Positions 17,907-26,168 of a stretch of 64,000 nucleotides of DNA are shown here, one piece after another. The position numbers and the translations under genes were made by a program. This DNA comes from Bradyrhizobium sp. NFR13 (GTDB taxonomy: Bacteria > Pseudomonadota > Alphaproteobacteria > Rhizobiales > Xanthobacteraceae). The DNA lies in NCBI RefSeq assembly GCF_900114605.1, contig NZ_FOTP01000005.1:248001-312000 (forward strand). The letters run 5' to 3'. Under the pieces are notes generated by a model that was not told the DNA's origin, did not search any database, and saw only the letters and a program-made list of their open reading frames with translations. Numbering within the stretch: position 1 is the first letter of the stretch; the number at the start of each line of letters is the position of its first letter.

Positions 17907-18272
17907 TCAGGAGAACTGGCTCAGGCCAGGTGTGCCGGCAACGATCTCGTCCATGGCATCGGCGCCGATCTTCTCGCGGCCGAACTTGAACAGTTCACGC
18001 GCGACGCTCTGGATCTCGCCCATGCCGAGGCCGAGACCCATCAGCTTGCTGCCCAGGGCCATGATGCCGCCGCCCATCAGGCTGCTCAATCCACCGCCAC
18101 CTTCCGACGATGCGATGGCTGCGTCCGCACCCGGAATTTTTTCGATGAGTGCATTGACCGGCGCAGCCGGTGCTTCCTTGCGCAGGAACCCCAAGATAAT
18201 GCCGATAGCCTTTTCAGCCACGGCTTCATCAATGCCGACCTTGGCGGTCAGCGCTTTGATCAATTCGTCCAT
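17907..18272 (-). CDS. Small DUF2267/DUF2780-like protein
   Basis: 121 aa from ATG 18272 (MDELIKALTAKVGIDEAVAEKAIG). Two helical segments flank a central Gly/Met-rich loop. An N-terminal helix pair ending ILGFLRKEAP and a late 'GEIQSVARELFKFGREKIG' helix resemble DUF2267/DUF2780 small proteins. No signal peptide; the hydrophobic glycine stretch (about 70-90) is too short for a sure membrane segment. Monocistronic. Function unknown. Confidence 0.6.
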   Translation of the reverse strand: MDELIKALTAKVGIDEAVAEKAIGIILGFLRKEAPAAPVNALIEKIPGADAAIASSEGGGGLSSLMGGGIMALGSKLMGLGLGMGEIQSVARELFKFGREKIGADAMDEIVAGTPGLSQFS

Positions 18273-18287
18273 GATGCCCCGCCTCAC

Positions 18288-18639
18288 ACCGGTTGAGTGC
18301 CGATGCCCTTATGTTGAAGAAGTTATCTTGAGCCGCTGCGATTCGAATTTCAAGCGCGCAACTCGCCCGACGTGCGATTAAGTGTGATCGCGCATCGAGT
18401 GTTGCACCAATGCAAGAGCAAAAGTGAAATTTTGGTCAATTGTTCGCAGATGCGTCAGCGCCGCACTTTGGAAACAGCAGAAAGATATGGCTTGCGTTTC
18501 GTCATCAGGAACGGTGAACGGGTTTCAGGTGTGGCGGGAACGCTTTGCGTTTCAATCGCTCGCCAAGATGCGGTAAGATCATGGTGAGCCGCAAATTTTT
18601 TAAAATCTTTTTCTTGATGCGTGCGACAGAGGCGATCCG
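18288..18639. other. Divergent intergenic region, no gene seen
   Basis: Lies between the DUF2267-like gene (minus) and the HerA-like gene (plus), so it should carry both promoters. A 71-codon GTG-initiated frame (18372-18587) has no domain and poor composition. A T-rich patch just before 18610 is the only obvious feature. Confidence 0.4.
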
Positions 18640-20259
18640 ATGGCGACTACCGAACTGAAGTCAGGCGATACCGACGGCAAGATCTTCATCGGCAAGGGCG
18701 ACCAACCGGCATGGCTGACACTGGCCCTCGGCAATCGCCACGGTCTCGTCACGGGCGCGACGGGAACGGGTAAAACCGTATCGTTGCAGGTCATGGCGGA
18801 AGGCTTTGCGCGCGCCGGCGTGCCGGTTTTTGCCGCGGACATCAAGGGTGACCTCTCAGGGATAGCCGAAGTCGGCGAGGGCAAGGACTTCATTTTGCAG
18901 CGCGCCAAGGAGATGGCGCTGACGTTCCAGCCCGATCAGTTCTCGACCGTGTTCTGGGACGTGTTCGGCGAGCAGGGCCATCCGGTGCGCGCGACCATTT
19001 CGGAGATGGGGCCACTGTTGCTGGCGCGGTTGCTCGATCTCAACGATGTGCAGGAAGGCGTGCTCAATGTCGCCTTCCGTGTCGCCGACGAAAACGGTCT
19101 GACGCTGCTCGACATGAAGGATCTGCGCGCGCTGCTGGATGCCATCGTGCCGATGACCGCCAAGAAAGATGAGGTCGATCCACTTGCCGATGTCCGCAAG
19201 TCGGCCTTGAGCTTCGGAAACGTCACCAAGGCGACAATCGGCACCATCCAGCGTCAATTGCTCGTGCTGGAGAACCAGGGCGCCGATAAATTCTTCGGCG
19301 AGCCGGCGCTGGAGCTGAAAGATTTTCTCAAGACCGACCGCGATGGCCGGGGCATGGTCAATATTCTCGTCGCCGACAAGCTGATGTCGAGCCCGCGGCT
19401 CTATGCAACCTTCCTGTTGTGGCTGCTCTCGGAATTGTTCGAGGAATTGCCCGAGGTCGGCGACCTGCCGAAGCCCAAACTGGTGTTCTTCTTCGACGAA
19501 GCGCATCTCTTGTTCAACGATGCGCCGAAGGCGCTGCTCGACAAGATCGAACAGGTGGTGCGCCTGATCCGCTCCAAGGGTGTCGGCGTCTATTTCGTCA
19601 CCCAGAACCCGATCGATGTGCCCGATCGCGTACTCGCCCAGCTCGGCAACCGCGTACAGCATGCCTTGCGCGCTTTCACACCGCGCGATCAGAAGGCAGT
19701 TCAGGCGGCAGCACAGACCTTCCGCGCCAATCCGAAACTCGATACGGCCACGGTCATCACCGAACTCGGCAAGGGCGAGGCACTGGTCTCGTTCCTGGAA
19801 GGCAACGGCACGCCTGCGATGGTCGAACGCATCATGGTGCGTCCGCCGACCGCACGTATCGGGCCGATCACGCCTGAGGAGCGCAAGGCGATCATGAATG
19901 CCAGCCCGGTGAAGGGCAAATACGACACCGCGATCGATTCCGAATCCGCTTACGAGACGCTGCAGAAGCGCATCGCCGGGACGGCGGCGACGCCCGCCGA
20001 GGCTGGCGACGCGGCGGGCGGTGGTGGCGGATTTCTGGGCCAGCTCGGTGCGATCGTCGGTACCATCTTCGGCACCAATACCGGCCGCAACAGGCTCTCC
20101 ACCGGCCAGGTGATTGCGCGGAGCGTCACCCGCAGCGTGACCAACAAGGTCGTCGGCGGCATCGTCGCCAATGTCGGCAAGCAGATCGGCGGTTCGCTGG
20201 GAAGTTCGATCGGCCGCGAGATCGTGCGCGGGACGCTGGGCGGGATTTTGAAACGGTAA
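18640..20259 (+). CDS. HerA-like (DUF853/YjgR) ATPase
   Basis: 539 aa. HerA/FtsK-superfamily P-loop ATPase: Walker A GATGTGKT (39-46), an [12 protein letters not shown] segment, Walker B with [10 protein letters not shown] near residues 284-293, and an arginine/sensor region ending in [14 protein letters not shown]. This matches the DUF853 (E. coli YjgR) family, whose role is unknown; DNA translocation is inferred from the fold. Residues from about 450 onward are Gly/Ala-rich with repeated '[20 protein letters not shown]'-type small-residue helices, and may associate with membrane. A single-gene unit. Confidence 0.85.
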   Translation: MATTELKSGDTDGKIFIGKGDQPAWLTLALGNRHGLVTGATGTGKTVSLQVMAEGFARAGVPVFAADIKGDLSGIAEVGEGKDFILQRAKEMALTFQPDQFSTVFWDVFGEQGHPVRATISEMGPLLLARLLDLNDVQEGVLNVAFRVADENGLTLLDMKDLRALLDAIVPMTAKKDEVDPLADVRKSALSFGNVTKATIGTIQRQLLVLENQGADKFFGEPALELKDFLKTDRDGRGMVNILVADKLMSSPRLYATFLLWLLSELFEELPEVGDLPKPKLVFFFDEAHLLFNDAPKALLDKIEQVVRLIRSKGVGVYFVTQNPIDVPDRVLAQLGNRVQHALRAFTPRDQKAVQAAAQTFRANPKLDTATVITELGKGEALVSFLEGNGTPAMVERIMVRPPTARIGPITPEERKAIMNASPVKGKYDTAIDSESAYETLQKRIAGTAATPAEAGDAAGGGGGFLGQLGAIVGTIFGTNTGRNRLSTGQVIARSVTRSVTNKVVGGIVANVGKQIGGSLGSSIGREIVRGTLGGILKR

Positions 20260-20381
20260 GTAAGGGGCGTCCGGACAATCCGCCATGCGCCCACCCGCGA
20301 CTTTGCAGGCCCGGCGCCATCTGCTACCCCACCGCGCACTGGACGCGCCGCCCTGGCGCGTCGTTGAGGTGGGACTGCGAA

Positions 20382-21695
20382 GTGACGAAAAGTGACGGCG
20401 AGATGCCGGTTTTGCGGTGGCCGTCCTTGCGGCAGCCGCTGGACGTACTGTTTCTTCTGACCTGCGTCCTGTTGACGGCGGATGTGCTCGTTCCGGAAAT
20501 CTTCGGCAGGGGCAAGACCAAGGATTATGCGCTGTGGTTCTGGGCCGGGCAGCAAGTGCTGCATGGTGCCCCGCTCTATGAAGCGAAGACCAATGGCGCG
20601 CTCGATTTCATCTATCCGCCGCTGTCGGCGATCTTGCTGGCGCTTCCGAGCTGGTTCGGCAAGATCCCGCTTTATCTCTTGCTCTCGATCCTGAATTCGG
20701 CGGCCTGGGCGATCACCAGCCAGCTCTCCAATGCCATGACCGGCTCGAAGAAGATTCCGGCGGCGTGGCTTGCGGCGCTGCCGGGCTTTGCGACCATCAC
20801 CTTCGTGTTCGACATGTACGATCTCGGCCAGCCCAATCTGGTGCTGCTGGCGATGATGCTGCTCGGCTTCTGGTGGATGCAGAAGGATCGGCCGTGGCTC
20901 GGCGGCAGCATGTTCGCGCTGGCAACCGCCATCAAGGTGTTCCCGGTTGCGGTGCTACCTTATCTATTGTGGCGGCGGCACTGGGCGGCCTCGGCCAGCA
21001 TGATCATCTGCACGCTGCTGTTGCTTTACGTGGTGCCGGCGCCGTTTCGCGGCTTCGAGCGCAACGCGGCGGAGGTGAAGACCTGGTACACCGAAATGGT
21101 CGGCTCCAGCTCCGAGAAGGGGTTCGGCCAGCGCGACGAACAGAACTGGTCATGGGTCAATCAGTCGATCATCGCGATGACGCATCGCCTGGTGCGGCCG
21201 ATCGATTATTTCCAGGACGATCGCAAGCGTGGATCGGCCACGATGAACGTGATCGATGTCAGCTACAAGACCGCGAACCTGATCGTGCTCGCAGTCTCCG
21301 GTCTGATCGGCCTCGGCTTCATCTGGTCGCTTTTGCCGCGATCGAAACTCACGCCGCGCGCGCGTGCCGAAGAACTCGGCATCCTGTTCTGCCTGATGAC
21401 GGTGGCATCGCCTCTGGCGCGGCAATATTACTTCATGTGGCTGTTTCTGCCGCTTACGGTGCTGATGCATCGCGCCGCCGATGATCCCAGGCCGAATGTA
21501 CGGACCGGGACATGGTGGCTGCTTGGCATCATTGGCGTGCTGATGGCGCTGTCGATCCCGGTATTCCCGGCGATGCTGCAGGCCTGGGGCAATAATCTTC
21601 TGGCGACCGCGCTGCTGGCAGGCGGCCTGATCTGGCATATGCACCACCCGCCGGTGCTGCTAGATTCCACCGAAGTTCCGGACCATCACGCTTAA
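20382..21695 (+). CDS. GT87/DUF2029-type polyprenol-dependent glycosyltransferase
   Basis: About 437 aa with 9-11 hydrophobic segments. It matches the GT87 (DUF2029) family, which uses polyprenyl-phosphate mannose donors on the periplasmic face. Early KDYALWFWAGQQVL and FIYPPLSAILLALP and the ATAIKVFPVAVLPYLLW segment are typical. The acceptor glycan cannot be inferred. I chose GTG 20382, which has AGGTGGG at good spacing; a TTG at 20364 and ATG at 20403 are alternatives. It ends 12 nt before the M20 peptidase gene and may be co-transcribed with it. Confidence 0.8.
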   Translation: MTKSDGEMPVLRWPSLRQPLDVLFLLTCVLLTADVLVPEIFGRGKTKDYALWFWAGQQVLHGAPLYEAKTNGALDFIYPPLSAILLALPSWFGKIPLYLLLSILNSAAWAITSQLSNAMTGSKKIPAAWLAALPGFATITFVFDMYDLGQPNLVLLAMMLLGFWWMQKDRPWLGGSMFALATAIKVFPVAVLPYLLWRRHWAASASMIICTLLLLYVVPAPFRGFERNAAEVKTWYTEMVGSSSEKGFGQRDEQNWSWVNQSIIAMTHRLVRPIDYFQDDRKRGSATMNVIDVSYKTANLIVLAVSGLIGLGFIWSLLPRSKLTPRARAEELGILFCLMTVASPLARQYYFMWLFLPLTVLMHRAADDPRPNVRTGTWWLLGIIGVLMALSIPVFPAMLQAWGNNLLATALLAGGLIWHMHHPPVLLDSTEVPDHHA

Positions 21696-21707
21696 GGAAA
21701 TTCGCTC

Positions 21708-23111
21708 ATGTCCAATACGCAGCTTGCATCCGTTCTCGATCGCGTCGATGCCGATTTCGACAAGGCTCTGGAGCGGCTGTTTACGCTGTTGCGGATCCAG
21801 TCGATTTCCGCCGATCCGGCTTTCGCCGAGGACTGCAAGGCGGCGGCAAAGCATCTGGCTGGCGAGATCGAGGGCCTGGGCTTCAACGCCGAGGTGCGGC
21901 CGACCGCAGGCCATCCGGCCATCGTCGCCACCGCCAAGGGCAATACCGGCAAGCGGCCGCATGTTCTGTTCTACGGACACTACGATGTGCAGCCGGTCGA
22001 TCCGCTGAACCTGTGGCATCGTCCGCCGTTTGAGCCGGTGGTCACCAAACATGCCGATGGCCGCGACATCATCGTTGCGCGCGGCGCGCAGGACGACAAG
22101 GGCCAGCTCTCGACCTTCGTGGAAGCCTGCCGGGCCTGGGTGAATATCACGGGCTCGCTGCCGATCGATCTCACCATCTGCATCGAAGGCGAGGAGGAGG
22201 TCGGCTCGAAGAATTTCGTGCCGTTCCTCGAAGCCAACAAGAAAGATCTCGCCGCCGATTTCGCGGTGGTCTGCGACACCGGCATGTGGGACCCCGAGAC
22301 GCCGGCCATCACCACCTCGCTGCGCGGGCTCGTCTATGAAGAGGTAAAGATCACCGCGGCCAATCGCGATCTGCATTCCGGCATCTATGGCGGCGGCGCG
22401 CGCAATCCGATCCGCGTGCTGACCAATATTCTAGGCAAGCTTCATGACGACGATGGCCGCATCACCATTCCCGGCTTCTATGATGGCGTGAAGGATCTGC
22501 CGGCCGATATTCTGGCGCAGTGGAAGGGCCTCGGTCTCACCGCGGAGAGCTTCCTCAAGCCGATCGGTCTCTCGATTCCGGCCGGCGAGAAGGGCCGCGA
22601 ACTGATCGAGCAGATCACCTCGCGCCCGACCTGCGACATCAACGGCATCGTCGGCGGCTATACGGGCGAGGGCTCCAAGACCGTGATCGCCTCGCATGCC
22701 TCGGCGAAAGTCTCGTTCCGCATCGTCGAGGGTCAGAACCCCGGCAAGATCCGCGATGCGTTCCGGGCTTTCGTCACGTCGCAACTGCCGGGCGATTGCA
22801 CGGCCGAATTCCTCGACCATTCCAACGCGCCGGCCATCGCGCTCGACTGGAACATGAAGCCGCTCGCCGCTGCCCGCGATGCGCTGACCGACGAATGGGG
22901 CAAGCAGGCGCTGCTGATCGGCTCCGGCGCATCGATTCCCATCGTTGCCGATTTCAAGCGCACGCTCGGTCTGGACTCGCTGCTGATCGGCTTCGGCCTC
23001 GACGACGACAACATCCATTCGCCGAACGAGAAATACGACCTGAAGAGCTTCCACAAGGGCATTCGGTCGTGGGCGCGCATCATCGCAGCGCTGGCGGATG
23101 TGAAGAAGTAA
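21708..23111 (+). CDS. M20 family dipeptidase
   Basis: 467 aa, the usual size. Zinc-dependent exo/dipeptidase of the M20A-type: metal ligand His91 and catalytic Asp93 in YGHYDVQP, bridging Asp in GAQDDKGQ (129-130), catalytic Glu and ligand in EGEEEVGS (161-168), and a later His near the C-terminus (DDNIHSPNEKYD). The DLHSGIYGGG motif of the dimerisation (lid) domain lies around 223-232. Cytosolic; it cleaves dipeptides or acylated amino acids, exact substrate unknown. Strong AAGGAAA-type RBS before ATG 21708. Confidence 0.88.
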   Translation: MSNTQLASVLDRVDADFDKALERLFTLLRIQSISADPAFAEDCKAAAKHLAGEIEGLGFNAEVRPTAGHPAIVATAKGNTGKRPHVLFYGHYDVQPVDPLNLWHRPPFEPVVTKHADGRDIIVARGAQDDKGQLSTFVEACRAWVNITGSLPIDLTICIEGEEEVGSKNFVPFLEANKKDLAADFAVVCDTGMWDPETPAITTSLRGLVYEEVKITAANRDLHSGIYGGGARNPIRVLTNILGKLHDDDGRITIPGFYDGVKDLPADILAQWKGLGLTAESFLKPIGLSIPAGEKGRELIEQITSRPTCDINGIVGGYTGEGSKTVIASHASAKVSFRIVEGQNPGKIRDAFRAFVTSQLPGDCTAEFLDHSNAPAIALDWNMKPLAAARDALTDEWGKQALLIGSGASIPIVADFKRTLGLDSLLIGFGLDDDNIHSPNEKYDLKSFHKGIRSWARIIAALADVKK

Positions 23112-23122
23112 GCCGCGCGTTC

Positions 23123-23248
23123 GTCATTCCGGGGCGCCCGCTCTTGCGGGCGAACCCGGAATCCCAATGTAGCCTGGCACTGTCGGAGATTCCGATGTCG
23201 AGATTCCGGGTTCGCGATCGCCAAGCGGCGTTCGCGCCCCGGAATGAC
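23123..23248. repeat. Dispersed palindromic repeat, copy 3
   Basis: Perfect 15-bp terminal inverted repeats: GTCATTCCGGGGCGC (23123-23137) and GCGCCCCGGAATGAC (23234-23248). It begins 11 nt after the dipeptidase stop. With copy 4 it brackets the 71-aa gene. Confidence 0.85.
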
Positions 23249-23326
23249 GAATATGCCTTCGCGTTGACCCACATCAAGGCTTGCGTCAGGCTTTCCTGAT
23301 CGAAAGACAAAAAGGGAGAGAACGCC

Positions 23327-23542
23327 GTGTCCGCATCCGAAATTGCGCAGTCTCATTTTTCTGCGGCCATGGCCGCCGCACAAGCCGCCGGGGTCGATCA
23401 GGACAGCGTCTGTCGCTCCCTGGTGAATCTGGTTGTCTCGAAATATCTGGAGACAAGGACCGCGGCTGACGTTCAATCGGAGCTGCGTTTCGTTGCCGAC
23501 AATTGCGATCCCGATACGGACTTTGCGTTCATGCGGCCGTGA
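23327..23542 (+). CDS. Small conserved hypothetical protein (71 aa)
   Basis: GTG start at 23327 with an AGGGAGAGAA Shine-Dalgarno. An amphipathic helix (SEIAQSHFSAAMAAAQAAG) is followed by a short CRSLVNLVVSKYLETR helix and an acidic tail. No signal peptide or membrane segment. I have seen similar small proteins in Bradyrhizobiaceae, but no function is assigned. It sits between two copies of the palindromic repeat (23123 and 23552). Confidence 0.65.
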   Translation: MSASEIAQSHFSAAMAAAQAAGVDQDSVCRSLVNLVVSKYLETRTAADVQSELRFVADNCDPDTDFAFMRP

Positions 23543-23551
23543 GATTTCCTG

Positions 23552-23697
23552 GTCATTCCGGGGCGCGGTGCGTCGCCGCAGGCGATGCGGCGCGAACCCG
23601 GAATCTCGATGTGGCCTAGCGTCCGCGGATGCCGCGGTCGGAGCTTTCCATGCCGGGATTCCGAGTTCACCCGCAAGAGCGGGCGCCCCGGAATGAC
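23552..23697. repeat. Dispersed palindromic repeat, copy 4
   Basis: Perfect 15-bp terminal inverted repeats: GTCATTCCGGGGCGC (23552-23566) and GCGCCCCGGAATGAC (23683-23697). The interior CCCGGAATCTCGATG and CCGGGATTCC motifs are shared with copy 3. Confidence 0.85.
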
Positions 23698-23720
23698 GAG
23701 TGTTGCTGAAGCGCAAATAA

Positions 23721-23750
23721 AAAACGCCGCCCGGAATTGGACGGCGTTTT
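23721..23750. terminator. Bidirectional intrinsic terminator
   Basis: AAAACGCCG (23721-23729) pairs with CGGCGTTTT (23742-23750), the loop holding further CC/GG pairing. The A-tract on one side and T-tract on the other give a terminator for both the 71-aa gene (plus) and the class II aldolase gene (minus), which converge here. Confidence 0.85.
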
Positions 23751-23794
23751 GAATCGCTGTGTAGAGGTATGTAACCCCTCTATAGCACCGAATC

Positions 23795-24574
23795 TCAGGT
23801 CTTGTAAGACGGATCGCGGCGGTCGAGCTTGCGCAGCATCGGCGGCCAGACCAGCTTGGTCGAGCGCAATTCGGCCTTGTCGGGGTTGCCCACCAGCGCG
23901 GCATTCTTGTCGATGACGATCTGGTCGACCGGATAGGCGGTCGGGCCGAGCATGCGGGTGCGGACCTGCATGGTGCAGGCGCGTTCCAGATAATACATGC
24001 GCTCGAAGGCCGAGGCGACCGAGCGGCCGACGGTCAGCGTGCCGTGATTGCGCAGCAGCATCGCGTTCTTGGTGCCGAGATCCTTCTGCAGGCGGGGGCG
24101 TTCGTCGTGATCGAGCGCGACGCCTTCATAGTCGTGATAGGCGAGTTCGGGAATCACGAGCTGGGCGGTCTGGTTCAGCGGCTGCAGGCCTTCCATGCAG
24201 GACGCGACCGCGGTGCCGTCCGGCGTGTGCAGATGCATCACGCAGCCGGCGTCCTCGCGCACTTCGTGGATCGCCGAATGGATGGTGAAGCCGGCGGGGT
24301 TGATGCTGTATTCGCTTTCGGAGAGCTGGTTGCCGTCGAGATCGACCTTGACCAGCGACGATGCCGTGATCTCTTCGAAGATCAGGCCGTAAGGGTTGAT
24401 CAGGAAGTGATGCTCGGGGCCGGGCACGCGGGCGGAGATGTGGGTGTCGATCAGATCGTCCCAGCCGTAAAGCGCAACGAGACGGTAGGCAGCGGCGAGA
24501 TTGACGCGCTGCGCCCATTCGCCCTCGCTCATATGCGACGGCACTTCCTTGAGGCGGGCTTCGGCTGGTGACAT
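23795..24574 (-). CDS. Class II aldolase/adducin domain protein
   Basis: 259 aa from ATG 24574 (MSPAEARLKEVPSHMSEGEW). The upstream in-frame extension runs into noncoding DNA and is rejected. Class II aldolase fold: HISARVPG, the zinc-binding MHLHTPDG pair and a later RNHGTLTVG. This is the stand-alone family found across rhizobia, related to fuculose-phosphate aldolase and adducin heads, with substrate unproven. Cytosolic. Single gene, ending at the terminator at 23721-23750. Confidence 0.85.
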   Translation of the reverse strand: MSPAEARLKEVPSHMSEGEWAQRVNLAAAYRLVALYGWDDLIDTHISARVPGPEHHFLINPYGLIFEEITASSLVKVDLDGNQLSESEYSINPAGFTIHSAIHEVREDAGCVMHLHTPDGTAVASCMEGLQPLNQTAQLVIPELAYHDYEGVALDHDERPRLQKDLGTKNAMLLRNHGTLTVGRSVASAFERMYYLERACTMQVRTRMLGPTAYPVDQIVIDKNAALVGNPDKAELRSTKLVWPPMLRKLDRRDPSYKT

Positions 24575-24797
24575 GATGAGTGCTCCCGAATTGACTGGCA
24601 GTGTTTTGGCATTTCGCTGACACAAGCCTAGTCCCGCTCCGGCGGGGCAGCAAGCCGGACGGTTTGCGGGCCAGTCATGCTTTCCGCGTGCCGCAAAGAG
24701 CACGCAAAGGCCCGAACGCGACACTCGCGAACTGAAACGCGCGCGAGCATGCTGCAACGTCGCCGCAATCGAGCCATTTATTCTTTGCGGTGGCGGT

Positions 24798-25580
24798 TCA
24801 GATGTTCCGCGACAATTGTCGGCGCACGTCGTTGGCGATGGGGTGCAGCGCGTCAGGTGCGGCCGGGCCGACGACGCTGTAGCCGAGCCCATTGTCGGCC
24901 CAGGCGAAGCCATTGATCGAGCCGCTGCCGTGCGGCGTCATGGATGCATTCTGATCGGCGCCCTGCATCACCCGCGCCAGCATCACCAGACGCGTTCCGC
25001 GATCATTATCATACATGAACAGGGCGGCCGGTCCGTGCGCTGTGCTGACGATGCGTCCGCCCATGAAGCGATAGCCGGAGGCGGCGAGGTCCGGCACCGC
25101 GACCGGACGACCAAGGCGTTGCGCGGTCCAGGCGACCAGTTCGGCGCGATCCGCTGCGCGCAGCTCGACCGGGCGCTGTTTGTCAGGTGCATAAACGGCG
25201 TAATTGTCCGCAGCCTCCTGCGCGACGGCGGCGATGCCTTCCTGCGGTGCAAGGATGGGGCCGCGCAGCGTCCAGCCACCGGCAATACCGAGCGCCAGCA
25301 GCACGACGGCCGCAGCGGCGAGGGCCCTGCGCGAGATGGAGCGCGGCCGGCTTCGTTGTGCGATCATGCGCGCGAGATCGAGATTGGGCGGTAATGGTTC
25401 TTCGGCAATCGGCGCCAATGCCGCGCGCAACATGCTGCGTTGGCCGGCATAGCCGGCGATGCGCTGGGCCGCATCGGGATGCGTGTCGAGATAGGCTTGC
25501 ACCTCGACAATGCGATCAGGCGCCAGCACGCCGTCGACGAAACCATGCAGGTCTTCTTCGGTGATGGGACGGCCACTCAT
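24798..25580 (-). CDS. Anti-sigma factor (membrane)
   Basis: 260 aa. The N-terminal anti-sigma domain (DLHGFVDGVLAPDRIVEVQ) is followed by a membrane segment (about 85-108, ALAAAAVVLLALGIAGGW) and a periplasmic domain. No CxxC zinc motif, so it is the RsiW-like non-zinc type. The ATG overlaps the ECF sigma stop (ATGA, 25580-25577), the standard arrangement in which the second gene encodes the inhibitor. The likely role is to hold the adjacent sigma factor at the inner membrane until a periplasmic signal arrives. Confidence 0.85.
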   Translation of the reverse strand: MSGRPITEEDLHGFVDGVLAPDRIVEVQAYLDTHPDAAQRIAGYAGQRSMLRAALAPIAEEPLPPNLDLARMIAQRSRPRSISRRALAAAAVVLLALGIAGGWTLRGPILAPQEGIAAVAQEAADNYAVYAPDKQRPVELRAADRAELVAWTAQRLGRPVAVPDLAASGYRFMGGRIVSTAHGPAALFMYDNDRGTRLVMLARVMQGADQNASMTPHGSGSINGFAWADNGLGYSVVGPAAPDALHPIANDVRRQLSRNI

Positions 25581-26098
25581 TTCACTCTCCGCAACTGCGC
25601 GACGGGCTGCGCGCCCCGGTCGCCGTCCCTCTCTTTCAATAGCCGTTCACGGGCGCGCGACAGCCGCGACATCACGGTGCCGATGGGAACGCCGAGCACG
25701 CCGGCCGTCTCCGCGTAGCTCAGCCCCTCGACGGTGGCGAGCAGCAGCACCGACTTCTGATCTTCGGGCAAGCGCGCCACCGCCTCCAGCAATTCACGAT
25801 AGCGTAAGCCGTCCTCCTGCGATGGCGCGCGGGCGAACGTCTCCTCCTGTGCGTCGTCGATGGCGATATGGCGCGGCCGGCTGGCACTGCTGCGCAGCCG
25901 GGTTATCGCGAGGTTATGCAGGATCGTGAAGATCCAGGCGCGCGGATTGTCATCGCGGCGCTGGCTCCAGTGATTGACGGCGCGTTCGAGGCAATCCTGC
26001 ACGAGATCGTCGGCGCCGGCACGATCGCGCAGCAGCGTGCGCGCATAGCGCCGCAATGCGGGGATCAATGGTTCGATCTGGCGCAGCATGTCGTTCAT
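25577..26098 (-). CDS. ECF RNA polymerase sigma factor
   Basis: 173 aa. Region 2 (VQDCLERAVNHW ... NPRAWIFTILHNLA, about 31-70) and region 4 (LPEDQKSVLLLATVEGLSYAETAGVLGVPIGTVMSRLSRARERL, motif spread over about 111-155) are both complete, so it should be functional. The start ATG 26098 gives MNDMLRQIEP. Translationally coupled to its anti-sigma gene. The beta-propeller and DUF305 genes lie directly upstream on the same strand and may be its targets or share its promoter. Confidence 0.9.
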   Translation of the reverse strand: MNDMLRQIEPLIPALRRYARTLLRDRAGADDLVQDCLERAVNHWSQRRDDNPRAWIFTILHNLAITRLRSSASRPRHIAIDDAQEETFARAPSQEDGLRYRELLEAVARLPEDQKSVLLLATVEGLSYAETAGVLGVPIGTVMSRLSRARERLLKERDGDRGAQPVAQLRRVK

Positions 26099-26168
26099 GG
26101 TCGCTACCCTGCGATGTGCTCCGTGTCAGCGACGCCGCCTCGGGGAGGCGACATCGCATGTGAACCGA

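Noticed and set aside
18372-18587. 71-codon GTG frame between the DUF2267-like and HerA genes
   Set aside because: No recognisable features and unusual composition; likely chance in a divergent promoter region.
18856-20286. Long (476-codon) open frame opposite the HerA-like gene
   Set aside because: A shadow of the high-GC real gene: composition is His/Arg/Gln-rich, and all motifs are in the plus-strand product.
5650-23697. CRISPR array from repeated palindromes
   Set aside because: Four dispersed copies of about 126-177 nt, not regularly spaced short repeats with unique spacers, and no cas genes.
24575-24913. N-terminal extension of the class II aldolase
   Set aside because: The extension is low-complexity and crosses the anti-sigma 3' end; the domain begins at ATG 24574.
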